Assembly (NCBI GenBank): GCA_949752795.1
Contig: OX457070.1
Coordinates: 32,645,574-32,709,573, forward strand
Origin: Hyperoodon ampullatus
Taxonomy: Eukaryota > Chordata > Mammalia > Artiodactyla > Ziphiidae
DNA length: 64,000 bases
Direction of reading: 5' to 3'
Both the position numbers and the translations under genes were made by a program. Positions within the stretch are counted from its first letter, which is position 1, and each line of letters opens with the position of its first letter. The notes under the pieces were generated by a model. That model saw only the letters and a program-made list of their open reading frames with translations, was not told the DNA's origin and made no database searches. This document shows positions 11,600-22,949 of this stretch, piece after piece.

Positions 11600-13140
11600 T
11601 GTCACTCTCAATGGCCTGTTTCCTAGGCTTTTGCCTTTGACAGTCATATTTTGCAAAGGCCCCTGAGATGACTCGGCATCTTCCCCTACTTAACACTAAA
11701 CCAATTGAAGCCCGTGCTCACTGCATGAAGGAGGAAAAGATTCATTAAGGACACTTCATTAAGGAGCTGAAATGGGCCACTCTAAATGCGCCTGAACCGA
11801 TGGCAAGCCAGAGGAGCTGTCTATTAGGAGAGCCACAAAGACAGTTTCGGAAACTGAACTCCAGCTCCAGTGCGGCGGATTAGGGAGAGTGATGGGATTA
11901 GTGTTTAATGACTTGGGGCAGGAGACAAAGGGAATTTTGACAAAGAGGCTTAGATATGGAAGAATTAACACTCTCTGTTCCAACCAGGCCTCCAAAGACT
12001 TCCAGCATTCTTTTCAGACTCAAAAGCAAAGGGAAGGAAAAAAAAAAAAAAAAAGATGAGCAAAGCTTTAATACTGTCCTAACTTTTTTTTTTATTGCAA
12101 CAACAATACAGAGGAAATAAAAGAACACTCTTCACTCTCTTGCGCTTGAAACCTCTTTTAAAAATAAGCATCTACAGTTGTATAATTAGCCCCAAGGTGA
12201 GTTTGCCCAGGGTCTCGAGCATGTGCCAGAATGCCTCTCTTGCTAGGGCAAGTCCCAGACCAACGCAGACATGGAAGCAAAACCCAGGGTAGCAGACCCC
12301 CAGCTAAGTGGCTTTAAAAGTGCTTCCCTCTCCGTGGCTGTTTATGTTACAGGTGCAACCGAAGGGGCAAAGAGAAACGGCTTCATTGTAAAACCTCCTC
12401 CTGGCCCCATCTGGCTCAGACTCAAACAATTCCAGTGTCTATGGCCTGAGAAGTGCTTCATGAAACGAGGTGATTATCTTGCCTATGTGAGGGGATAACT
12501 TTGGAAATGTGCTTAAAGGGTGCAAGTGCTCTTGAAAAAGAATCAAGTCAACTTGGAGCAGGGCAAGCAATGTTGGAACTTATCTATAGCATTTCCCCAG
12601 GCTTGGACAAGAGCACAATGTCATTATCTAAACACGAAGCCAAATTTAAGTGGCTGACCTGGGAGTGGAGTCGTATTCCCAAGGTTGTTAAGTAAATAGA
12701 CTCCAAGCACCAAATGCCTTCCAGCAGTAAGTGTGTGATTATGCCCCGCTGCTGAGAATGGCAAAATGCAGGTGCAAATGTTACTGTAGGCAAACGTACA
12801 ATCTAAATAGTGCCGTAAATGATCTCGCGCTGTAAACCAATTCAACGTGTCCTTCTTTTTAACCCAACCAAATCACTTGCAGAAAAGCTGGGTATTCATT
12901 TCATGTATTAGCCCGTATGAAATGGTCCTGAAGCAGCTCTAGACACCAAGGTATTATTTAACCCGTGTGGTTTAGTGGGACAATGGCAACCCCCTGCCGT
13001 AATCCATTCAGAGGTAATGCTGGCAGTCAGTGTGAAACTAAATACATTACAGGGAAAGAGCTTAATGCGTTTTATAGGCAGTTGTTCATCCATATCAAAC
13101 TTTAGTTTTTAAAATCCGAATGCTTGATCCCATGACAGGA
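11600..13140. other. Repeat-free block, candidate conserved non-coding DNA
   Basis: About 1.5 kb in which I recognise no transposon. The part 12180-13140 retains many CpG sites (for example gtctcgagc, gatctcgcgctg, aacccgtg, gccgtaat), unlike most neutral mammalian DNA. A poly-A run interrupts at about 12038-12055. The short ORFs here are on both strands and overlap, so none is favoured. A regulatory role is inference only. Confidence 0.4.
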
Positions 13141-14299
13141 ACGGTGCCTCAAGTCACAGATTGCCACAAGGCACTACCAGGAGGTAGAAAAGGGGCCAGA
13201 CTTGAGCGATGCTACAGTTGCCTGAAATGAACCATTTCCAATCGTCTTAGTTCTACTGGGTCACTCAGATGCCAAAGGCCCAGGTAGCTCTTGATCCAGT
13301 TGCTACAGGGCTCAGACCTACCTCTATTGCTCCTTACTTTTCTGCTAAGGTTTTTGCTTGAGGGATCGATGTTTTCCCAGTGCAGTGGAACTCCCGTTTC
13401 TGATAGCTAAATTGAAGTAGGATATAATGGGTTTCCCTCACCACCCAGTCCCTCTTGACCCCAGCATGGTCTAACAGTCTGTTCTTTGTTAAATTGAAAA
13501 TGTGTAGAAATTTTTATAGAGATCCTCAGCTATATAAATAGCTTTGAAAATTGTTGTAACTTTAAAAACAGGTCAAAAAGGAAATTGAACAGCTAGTGAG
13601 TTTCATACCATCCAGTCAGCTTTTTGAAGGACTGCATTGGTCTTTCTAGTAAATGGTTGCTTTTATTGTTGGGGTTTCCGCCATTCTTTTTCTGAGTAGC
13701 TTTTAACAGAAAAGGGAGCTTTGGTGGAATTTTCTGATAGAATGTCACATTTGTCACTAATGGCTCCTGGCACTACATTCCAACATAAAGACCAAATTTT
13801 GCCTTGGGAGTATGACCTGCATGCCATTGCACTACTGAGCATCCTTCTCATGGAGAATATCACTTCCAGGGGTGAGTGGTGACCCTAGTGTGGTTCCCAG
13901 GCAAGTTCCTGATTTCTCACGGCTCACAGGTGGATCTTGTGTCCTCATAGATGGTGGCCTTGTGTTTTTGGAACCTTGAGGCCAAACTATTTCTTTGGGT
14001 ATGAAAGATTATCAAAGGGTTCTTTGATGGTATTTTCTTCAAAAGTGGACAAAGGGTTTAGAACTCTTTCAAATTTGGTGAAAATTAGAAGTGCTTTTTC
14101 TGTAGTATTGTATTGAAAGTCTAGGAGCTTGAAAACAGTGGTTCTCAGCCTTGGATGGGGGAGCCAAAATTATTTCTAGGGATTGATTAATCTGCTTGTT
14201 GTGTAAGCATTCTCTAGAGTCTGAATTAATAATATGTCTCACACATAGATTGTTATTTCAAAAGGAATATCTGTAGATGCTTTTATGATTAATAGCATC
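13141..14299. other. Unique sequence, no gene seen
   Basis: No repeat family, RNA gene or supported coding frame recognised. Confidence 0.5.
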
Positions 14300-14312
14300 A
14301 AAACTATTTTAA

Positions 14313-14542
14313 GGGCTTCCCTGGTGGCTCAGTGGTTGAGAGTCCGCCTGCCGATGCAGGGGACGTGGGTTCGTGCCCCAGTCCGGGAAGATCCCACATG
14401 CCGTGGAGCGGCTGGGCCCGTGACCCATGGCCGCTGAGCCTGCACGTCCGGAGCCTGTGCTCCGCAACGGGAGAGGCCACAACAGTGAGAGACCCGCGTA
14501 CCACAAAACAACAACAACAAAAAACAACAACAACAACAACAA
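14313..14542 (+). mobile_element. CHR-type tRNA-derived SINE
   Basis: The only + strand copy of this family here. It begins gggcttccctggtggctcag, with an A-box-like TGGCTCAGTGG and a B-box-like GGTTCGTGCC about 35 bases later, which show tRNA descent and a former Pol III promoter. A CpG-rich body follows and the tail is a (CAA)n run. A perfect 13-bp duplication aaaactattttaa lies at 14300-14312 and 14543-14555. This SINE group is known from cetaceans and their relatives. Confidence 0.95.
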
Positions 14543-14555
14543 AAAACTATTTTAA

Positions 14556-15451
14556 AAGCTTTATTGAGATCATAGTCATTTTATCATTATATGCTTTCTC
14601 AAACTATGCTAAAAGTTCAATTCATATCACATAGGAGCCTAAAATGATTTTGGAGGGGGGCTGATATAGAACTCTACCAGTTACCAGTAATAAAATCCCA
14701 ACTCAAACTAGCTAAAGCCAAAAAGAAAAGTTACTGGTTCAGGTAACTCAGAGATATGCTGAGCTCTGTTTGCCTTTGCTTAGCTTCATTCTCAGGTATG
14801 TTTTGTCAATAGGGTGATGAGAGGGTCCTTTCCACATGATTACATAGTCCTGAAGGCTTGTGAACTCAAGGGAGACTTTATCCCAATATCCATATCAAAC
14901 TCCAAAACAGAATTGTGATTGTCCAGCTCTACATCATGAATCTCTCTCTGGACTGACCACAAGAGTTAAGGTGGAGATGGTAATCCGATTGGTCAGCATA
15001 AATGATATGCTGACCCTTGTAAGGGGAGGAGAGGTGGAGTCCCTTGATTTATAGCCCTACCAGAGTCCCATGGAGAGAGCGAGGGGCCAATTTCCAAACA
15101 GAAAATGAGCTGATGAACACACATGCAATGCTTACCCACTGCCAGAGGGGTTCTCATATTTATACTTACATTTACAAGGATTGGGAATTATTGTCCTAGA
15201 ATAATTATCATTATTAATTGATGTTTTAACTAGGATCCTCTACCAGGTATCAGAAGTCAGCTAAGCCCTGATGCGACCAATGGGAATACCCTGGGAGGCA
15301 CTGTTTGCAGTCAATTCCAACTGTGATGTTTGTGTCTCTGTATGTTTCAGTGGGACAAGAAGAAAGGGGAGCTGCCAAAACAAAAATCAAAATTCCCTTA
15401 AAGTCCAAATCTCAATTCTTCTCTATAAATTTAAAATACAACAAAATTAAC
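14556..15451. other. Unique sequence, no gene seen
   Basis: No repeat or coding feature recognised. Confidence 0.5.
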
Positions 15452-15487
15452 TCACATACACACACATCCCCATCACCACCACCACCA
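15452..15487 (+). repeat. (CA)n/(CAC)n microsatellite
   Basis: Short impure run of CA then CCA/CAC triplets. Confidence 0.85.
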
Positions 15488-15939
15488 AATGGATGCAAGC
15501 TCTAAGTGTTTATTTATAAAAAGACCAAGAACATTTCTTTCTGAGCCTTTTCATTTGTCTTGAATTGTGTTCTTTCAGCCTGGGCCCCTTGGCTGAGGAA
15601 GGTCGTACCTAAGGTCCAGAGCTCTGAATAACACGATTCTTCCTTATTGCTAGGTCTCCATGTCAAGTCCTGCTTATGGTCTTTTCCCTGGATAATTCAT
15701 TTGTTTCCAGGAATCAGAAATTCTGTAATTAGTGCCCATTTCTTTTCCTTATTCCTGTCTATCAGTCTTTTCACCTTTATCCCTTCTGGCATCACTCCTC
15801 ATTTCCTTAATTTTCCCTATATTTTTTCCATTCTTTGAAATAAAATCATTTTAAGTCCTTATTTCACCCTTCTCAGCTACGGGCATTATGAACAACTGGT
15901 ATGATATGAAGAACAGATGACCTGACTCTTACAATAATA

Positions 15940-16060
15940 TAGTGATGAAGGTGATGATGAAAATGAACATAAATTGAGCCCTTATTGAGCTAGACACTCT
16001 CTCTATATTATCTTATTTAATCCTTACACCAACTCTATACGGTAGTGGTTCTGTGTGAGT
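15940..16060 (-). repeat. MIR SINE fragment
   Basis: 'gagcccttattgagctagacactc' then 'ttatcttatttaatccttacacc' and 'aactctatacggtag' follow the reverse-complement MIR order. Confidence 0.6.
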
Positions 16061-16149
16061 TTTATTTGGAGACTAGTTCAGGCTTTGAACTCATTTTCAG
16101 TGTTTGAGAAATTCTCAATAAAATGAATTTCGATGGAATTTCCTGGTAC

Positions 16150-16700
16150 AGAAGCCAAAAAAAGTTCAGATACTTGTTGTTCCAGACATCCTTGTAGCTG
16201 GGGTATGGGCACATGACCTACCCTCAGCCCAAGATAGGTACCTGCCTCAGACTTTAAATTGGTAGCTAGGGATACAAAAGGCAGGAAAGTAGAGAATTTG
16301 TTTCTCAGATAATGACGGCATAGGTGGCTTCAGCATTCAGATCCCAGGGGCTGCAGGGGCTGCAGTGTTTACTGTGGCAGCCAATGTCCAAGGCTAGTAG
16401 TAGTGGTGGATAAACTCCACTATTCCATGTCAGCAGCTCCAGTGATGAAAATCTCCGCCAACTAGCTTTGGAGGATCATTTTGGCTGTGGTCTGGCTATT
16501 GCCTAGACCTGCTTCTTTCTGCCAATTCTGAGTCTGGTTCTCCAGTCTCTGATGTTTTTAGAAACATAAAATACAATATGGATGCTGTTCCTGGAATTGA
16601 GCAACAGAGAAGCCTTCCCCTTGAGCTCTCTCTTATTCTTGCAATAAATTCCTTCCTGCCTAAATCAACCATAGCTAGTTTATATTACTCGAAAAAAAGT
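16150..16700 (+). repeat. Possible LTR-like ancient repeat
   Basis: 'catccttgtagctggggtatggg' and 'acatgacctaccctcagcccaa' near the start and 'gcaataaattccttcctgcc' near the end resemble ends of the LTR-like repeats at 7590 and 20470. The interior is not recognised. Confidence 0.35.
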
Positions 16701-16738
16701 ACTCCAATGGATACAGACATGTTATATTTAATTTCATT

Positions 16739-17620
16739 TTTAAAATGGGCAGAAGGCCTGAATAGACATTTTTCCAATGTAGACATACAGATGGCTAACA
16801 GGCACATGAAATATGCTCAACATTGCTAATTATTAGGGAAATGCAAATCATCACAAAAATGAGATACCACCTCACACCGGTCAGAATGGCTATCATCAAA
16901 AAGTCTACAAGTAACAAACGTGTGGAGAGGGTGTGGAGAAAAGGAAACCCTTTACACTGTTAGTGGGAATGTAGATTGGTGCAGCCACTATGGAAAACAG
17001 TATGGAGGTTCCTCAAAAAACTGAAAATAGAACTACCACATGATCCAGCAATTCCATTCCTGGGTATATATATCTGGAAAAAACAAAAACATTAGTTCGA
17101 AAAGATACATGCACTATTTACAATAGCCAAGATATGTGCCCATAGACAGATGAATGGATTAAGAAGGTGTGATATATATAATGGAATATTACTCAGCCAT
17201 AAAAAGAATGAAATTCTGCCATTTGCAGCAACAAGGATGGACCTAGAGAATATTATGCTTAGCGAAGTAAGTCAGACAAAGACAAATACTATATAATATC
17301 ACTTATATGTGGAGTCTAAAAAATAATACAAATGAATGTATAGGCAAAATAGAAACAGACTCACAGATATAGAAATAAACTTGTGGTTACCAAAGAAGAG
17401 AGGGATGTAGGGAGGGACCAACTAGGTGTACAGGATTAACACATACAAACTACTATATGTAAAATAGATAAGCAACAAGGATACAGCAAAGGGAATTGTA
17501 GACATTTTCTTGTAACAAGCTATAATAGAGGATAATTTACAAAAATACCAAATCACTATGCCGTACACCCGAAACTAATACAATTATCATAAATCAACTA
17601 TACTTCAATAAATAAAAGAA
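16739..17620 (+). mobile_element. 5'-truncated L1, 3' end
   Basis: Starts inside ORF2 (aaaatgggcagaaggcctg), runs through the ORF2 C-terminal region ('ggagagggtgtggagaaaagg') and the 3' UTR, and ends with 'acttcaataaataaaag'. Small internal deletions are present, for example near 17120 where the part between 'gatacatgcac' and 'tatttacaatagcc' is short. Possible AT-rich duplications flank it but are not clean. No coding capacity remains. Confidence 0.9.
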
Positions 17621-17949
17621 AATGGAAATTAATTTTTTTAAAAGATTTGGTAACCCAGCATTAGAGAAACAAATACATTGTGCAAGCTCAAGCAAACAGT
17701 ATTAGAGCCAGGCTGACCTGAGAGTCCACATTCACCCACTACCCATCACATAAGCAGGGAAGAAAAGACCAGTAAGTGAGATTGGTCTGAATATAACTTA
17801 GAAAGATGTAGATGTCCTTGATTAAAGTCTCAATTTGACAAAGTCTTTCCCAAAGTCACAGTTATTTGGATAACCTTTCTTTGTCTAGAAAATGAAAAGT
17901 TTGGTCTAGATCTCTGGCTTCTAACTATTGGGGATGGCGTCACATGCTT

Positions 17950-18018
17950 CCATGCTGCTAGCACGCAGCACAATACCTGATTCATAGGAGATGCTCAATA
18001 AATAGTTGATAAATGAAT
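17950..18018 (+). repeat. L2 LINE 3' end
   Basis: 'acaatacctgattcatagg' and 'gatgctcaataaatagttg' match the L2 3' terminus pattern ('gctcaataaatatttgttg'). Confidence 0.6.
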
Positions 18019-18019
18019 C

Positions 18020-20465
18020 CTAACCACCTAATTCATTTTACCTGGTTTGAGCTTCCATAAAAGCATACTAAAGCTCTGGCAGTTTCCAAAAGACACTAAT
18101 TTTCTCTCACCTCCAAACAGTAAGGCACTTGATGTAAACCTCCCTCAGCATTTCCATCCTGAGTTTGAGATCATTTTCAAAAGCTCATGGAGAGACACAT
18201 TAATGTATACCAAAACCATGGACGACTCCTGACTAGAGTTTTAACTTAAGAAAAGTGATTATTTTTCCCCATTTTTTTTTTATATCTCAAGGGCATGGAG
18301 AATAATTACCCAAGAAGTAAAGAGATGGCAAGAAGACACCCCCTTCTTCCTTAAACCACTTCTGCTCAAAATGGTACCAAGAGGGCTTAGAATTTCCTCT
18401 GTATCCTCTGCCAGTGGTGCTAAAAGATCAAGACCAAAACACAGTCTCCTTCCATGTTCGGTGCAGAAAATGCAGTCCAGAACCTGCTGTAGGAAGGAGC
18501 GACCCCTCTCCTGCTGCCATCTCCCCTGTCTTTCCCCTCTTCACTCCCTTCTCATGGTCTTTCTCCCTTCTCTTTTTGCTCCTCCTCACCTTTTCTCCCA
18601 AACCCTACCCAGGGTTTATAGTAGCTGTCAGAGCTGGGCATGCCCATTAGCTGCAGGCAAATCTTGTTTGCCAGCAGGAAGCTGTAGGAATTCTCCCCTA
18701 GTTGTGTCTTCACTCTTTATGTGAGCTTAATCCAGGGGATTAAAAAATGGATCAGCTGGAGGCCTCCTCTTACCATGACAGAATGGGCAAGTTCAAGCAG
18801 GAATAGTCCCTGAAATGTCTGGTTCTTCTGGGAGCTAAGAACATAACGCTTACCAGGCTCTGAGCAGGGTGTGTCCCCAGAGGAGGTCCTGGTCACAGAG
18901 GAAATAGTTTTGCTGACATGGTGCCTCTCGCTGCCAGCTTCATATGTGCCTTCTTTCTCCGCTCACTGCACCCACTGTCTTGCAGCCCTAGTGCCAGCCC
19001 TCCTCATCCTTATCTGGACCCTGACTTTCCCTTATCACCTGCCACTTACAAGCTTCATGGTTTCTCCTGCATCTCCCCTCCAGACCCTGCCCAGAATCCA
19101 TTCTCTTCCTGCTGTGTCCCATGTTCTACGTGTCTTAACATGGGTTCCCCAGAAGCAGAATGTGTGGTGGGGATTCTTGGGCAAGTGATTTTAGTGGGAA
19201 AATGCTCTTAGGAAAAGGAGCGTGAAGCAGGAAAGGCCAGAAGAAGAGATCAAAGCAAGGATAGGGTCTCAGCTGGAGACTATCTTCAGGGTGATCCCAT
19301 GGGCCGCTGTGGAGGATGAATTGCCCCACATAATAGGTTCTATCTTGAGGCAAGGGGCCTGGTATTTGGCACTGCTATGCCAGTCATGTACTGGTGGCTG
19401 GCGTGGAGAAGGAATACCTCCCAGGGGAGATGGCTCCAATTCATCCACAATTCTCCACAGAAGAGGGCAGCTGGGGGATGGATGTACCTCCTGGTGAAGG
19501 ATACCTAGCTGGGACTCTGCAGCATCCACTGTATATGGATTTCAGAAGAGGAGGCTTCTGTGGCTTTAGATCAGTCTCAGCTCTCACTAGAGCATAAAGC
19601 AATCAGAGCACAGGGTGATGAGAGAGAGAGAGAGACAAAGACGGGCAGCACTGCCCGGGGGTGATGCCAAATATGTGGTCCATGTCTAGTAAGTGTATAT
19701 AAGTTTATAATAGTGGTCACTGTGTTTTATGTAGTATGACTTCCCCCAACTCCATCTTCTGTTACTTTATATATAAGTAAGAAAATCCCAGTCTTCCCTC
19801 CTGCATAACTTGAAAAAAGTTCTCTCCCAAATAATTCTAGGCTTTTCCAAAGAGTGTTACATTCTCCCGGCTATTGCATGTCATTGTTCCATCAGAGCCA
19901 CTGCTCCAGCCTTGTCTCTGGTCATAACTGCCCCACTAATAATTATTTCCATTTATTGCTTCAAAAACATAAACATCTCCCACCTTTCATTCCTCATGTA
20001 CTGAAGATGCCTCAAAGGAGTTACAAAGCAAGAAAGGAAAGCTTAACCTGGATACCAGACTCCTGAATATCCTGGGTATCAGACCCCTGAGTCCACCAGC
20101 CATGCCCTTTTTCACAGAAGGCCCCTCATCCATTAGTCATTTTTCTCCTTGCCCTCAACTCTACACCCCAGAAAACAACCATCTCTTTCAAGCCCTCACT
20201 TCCCTGGGGCTCCCTGAATGCCAGACTCAAGCTTTCTCCTTAGGAAAGAGCATGGCCTGGTAAGTCTTTGGGGTATATTAATGGCATTTTGAAACCACGT
20301 TTTGCTTCTGACTCATTGTTTTCCTTTTCAGCATTATTTTATTTTATCTTGTGATAATATATATTTGTCCACCTTAAACAGAGAAGTATGTAATTAGATA
20401 TTTAGGAAAATAATCTCTCCATGTCTTCTAAGAAAGTCATTTCCCCTGATCATCAAATTCCATGA
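18020..20465. other. Unique sequence with a (GA)n tract, no gene seen
   Basis: No repeat ends recognised except the (GA)n run at 19619-19636. Several 60-117-codon frames lie here (for example 18371-18724 and 18871-19188), on overlapping frames and rich in Ser/Pro/Leu. None shows a known domain. The stretch 19130-19600 may be an old LTR-like repeat but I could not support it. Confidence 0.4.
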
Positions 20466-20469
20466 TGGT

Positions 20470-20880
20470 AAGATTTTTAGGGGAAACATGGCCATCCAGC
20501 TAAACCCTATATTTCCCAGCCTCCCTTGCAGCTAAGCGTGACATCATGACCAATTGGATATGCGCAGAAATTATGTGTGTCATTTCTTAATCATATTATA
20601 AGGAAGGGGCATGACTTCTCTCCTCACCCCTCTTTCCACCATCTAACAAGCCACCTCGCCACATCACGTGAGCCCAGGCTAGAACTCCATTACCTCTGTG
20701 AGCACCTAGAGCACCTAATGACAGTAAGTCACTCCATGTCCTACTGAAAGGATGATGGCACTGCATCAATGTTGACACCTGGGGATGGCAGAACTGCAAG
20801 AGGGAGGGTCCCTGAGTTTTCAACACTGTGATGATGCCAAGTCAGCCATGAAATGAGACAAACTTCTCTCTTGCCTAAGC
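20470..20880 (+). repeat. LTR-like ancient repeat (family uncertain)
   Basis: 'atatttcccagcctcccttgc' then 'agctaagcgtgacatcatgacc' and 'aattggatatgcgcagaaat' match the start of the same LTR-like group as 7590. The downstream half fits in order but is diverged, ending near 'ttgcctaagccattagg'. Confidence 0.5.
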
Positions 20881-20889
20881 CATTAGGTC

Positions 20890-21855
20890 TAGTTCAGCAC
20901 CCAAACATGCGTTGTAACTAATCCAGCCCAGATGGGCTGGGCTTCGTTCAGAGACTGAATCAATTGAATGGAAGCCCTGATGGCTAAGACAAAGAGGGAG
21001 TGGCTGGGGAAAACATAAAATGTTTCAAAATAACAAATGGGGAAATTGGAAGAATAATTGTTTTTAATGTCAACGTTCTCCCTCAATTAAATGTGATGTG
21101 GAAAAATACACACAAGGGAAACACGCAATTGAACCAATCACATCATAACCTCTTTCCACTGATCCATGTAACTTACATTCCATTTTTTATACTTCCAAGA
21201 GAAAATAGATCCTTCTTGCAAGTTTATTAAGAATATCAGCAGTTTGGTTTACTTTATTATGTTTGACGTTAGGGACAATAGAAACAACAGAAACCCTTTT
21301 TGCTTTTTTTTGCATTTTTGCAAATGGTATAAAATTAGTTTTTAGAGTAAAATCACCCCTTTTTGATGCTCTAACATTCAAGTCCCCATGATGCCACTTG
21401 ACACATTGAGGCAATATTTTCAGGTTATCCCAAAACATCATGCACACCCCCAAATGCCTAAAATGCCTGGTATTAGCTGCAGGAACCAAGATGTCTACAG
21501 TCTACCTTTTTTCTTTATAGAAGGATTTTACAGAGTTTTATGGGGGGAGACTATGATGAGGGTTTAGCTAGGCACACTTTATTTAGCTGGTTTCTTCACT
21601 TCTGGAAACCTCTCCCCACATGTCGCCCATGCCTGTGTGCGTTTTGAATCCTGCTTTTCTCCATAGTTCCTTTTTTGAAAAACCTTCCTACTTCATTCTT
21701 CTCAGTCTTAACCCATCCATTCTCCAAATTCTCACATCATCCATGATGTGAAATCTTCTTCTATAGTTTATGAACACTTATTGTTCCCATATGGGGTTTC
21801 TGTACCATAAGACTTAGCCCTTCGGCACATGATGGTTTGTATGGATCAGGGTTGC
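20890..21855. other. Unique sequence, no gene seen
   Basis: No family recognised. The minus-strand frame 21187-21489 (100 codons) has no recognisable domain and is not supported. Confidence 0.45.
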
Positions 21856-21985
21856 TTCAAGTGTATAGTTTTCTTTCCCCAACTAGATTCTTAGATGCAG
21901 ATATCACATCTTATCCTGCTCCTTTAGTTCCTGTAGATCAGAGCATCTCCTAGATGCATAGGAGATGCTTAATATTGAGTGTTAG
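21855..21985 (+). repeat. L2 LINE 3'-end fragment, with hairpin
   Basis: 'caactagattcttagatgcag' , 'atcacatcttatcctgctcc' and 'aggagatgcttaatattgag' follow the L2 3' order. A perfect 10-bp inverted repeat (agcatctcct at 21942-21951, aggagatgct at 21960-21969) arose within it. Confidence 0.6.
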
Positions 21986-22106
21986 GTATTCAGTTCAAAT
22001 GATGGATTGGTTGTTTAAACTTCCAAGTATCTTTAATTCCTTCTACTATTACATCTTTAAAATTTTCTCATCAACTACTGTGTATGTGTGTGCGCATATA
22101 AATGTA

Positions 22107-22205
22107 TGTGTTAACAAATATTTATTGAGTACCTAGTATGTGTCAGGCAGAATGTTGACTGCTGGTGTCAAAATCTGGATGCGACAAGACCTTGGCTTTC
22201 TTTGT
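22107..22205 (-). repeat. L2 LINE 3'-end fragment
   Basis: 'acaaatatttattgagtac' then 'ctagtatgtgtcaggca' is the reverse complement of the L2 terminus. The following bases fit the upstream L2 3' region poorly. Confidence 0.6.
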
Positions 22206-22829
22206 CCTGGGTAGGTGATGGAATAGTTATTTAGAGAAAGAGCAAGTCAGGAGAAGGCGCTGACTTGAGTAGAAGAGCCAGGATGGAGATGCGTCATGCT
22301 CAAAGTTCAAGGGAGACATTCAGGTAGTACTTAGAAATGTGATTCTAGGAGCACATGTGGGGATTTGGTCTGGATGTAGATCTCTGGGAGACATTTGCCT
22401 GGGGAAGACGCCAAACATTTGCTGGATCCATGGGTCCAGTTAAGTTTTCTAGAGGGACAGGAAAAGAAAGAAAGGTTTGAGCAGACAATGGTATTATATG
22501 ACAAGTAAAACACTTGGAAGGAACTCCACTGAGGTTTACGTGGAGTTTAAATCATATGTAATCTGTAAATAACCATCTGCAGTAAGGGCTTGGAGAAATG
22601 GGGGCAATTCTGGGGTCACTGCTAGGAATCGCCTGCCCCTCATTTGTCTGAATGTTTTGAACCCCAGTCTGATGATGCTTGGTTGGGTTGGCAGATGGGC
22701 CAGGGGATACAGGTTCTGGCCCAACTCTACCACAAGGAGCAGACAAATAAGAAGAGTCTGATGATCCTGGACTACACCTACCAGAGGATCAGAATGAGGG
22801 TTTCACCCATTTTCTTTTTCCCTTGAGTT

Positions 22830-22945
22830 AATACAAAGTGTGGGTCTGGTCCTAGTTTTGCCACAGGTTAATGCTGTTGCCTTGGGCAGCTATCACTTCT
22901 CTAGGGCTTAGGTTATATCTATAAGAAGAAGGGATGAATTAAATA
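22830..22945 (+). repeat. MIR SINE fragment
   Basis: 'ttttgccacaggttaatgctg' , 'tgccttgggcagctatcact' and 'tatctataagaagaagggat' follow the + strand MIR order ('gccact...gaccttgggcaagt...ctgtaaaatggggat'). Confidence 0.55.
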
Positions 22946-22949
22946 ATTG

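Noticed and set aside
14313..14380. Possible tRNA gene because of A- and B-box-like motifs
   Set aside because: It is the head of a SINE with an A-rich tail and duplication, and the tRNA fold is not complete.
14304..14634. Cluster of 60-100-codon frames on both strands
   Set aside because: SINE translations, as above.
18371..19211. Overlapping Ser/Pro/Leu-rich frames as a possible gene
   Set aside because: Frames overlap each other, lack a domain and reflect C-rich base composition.
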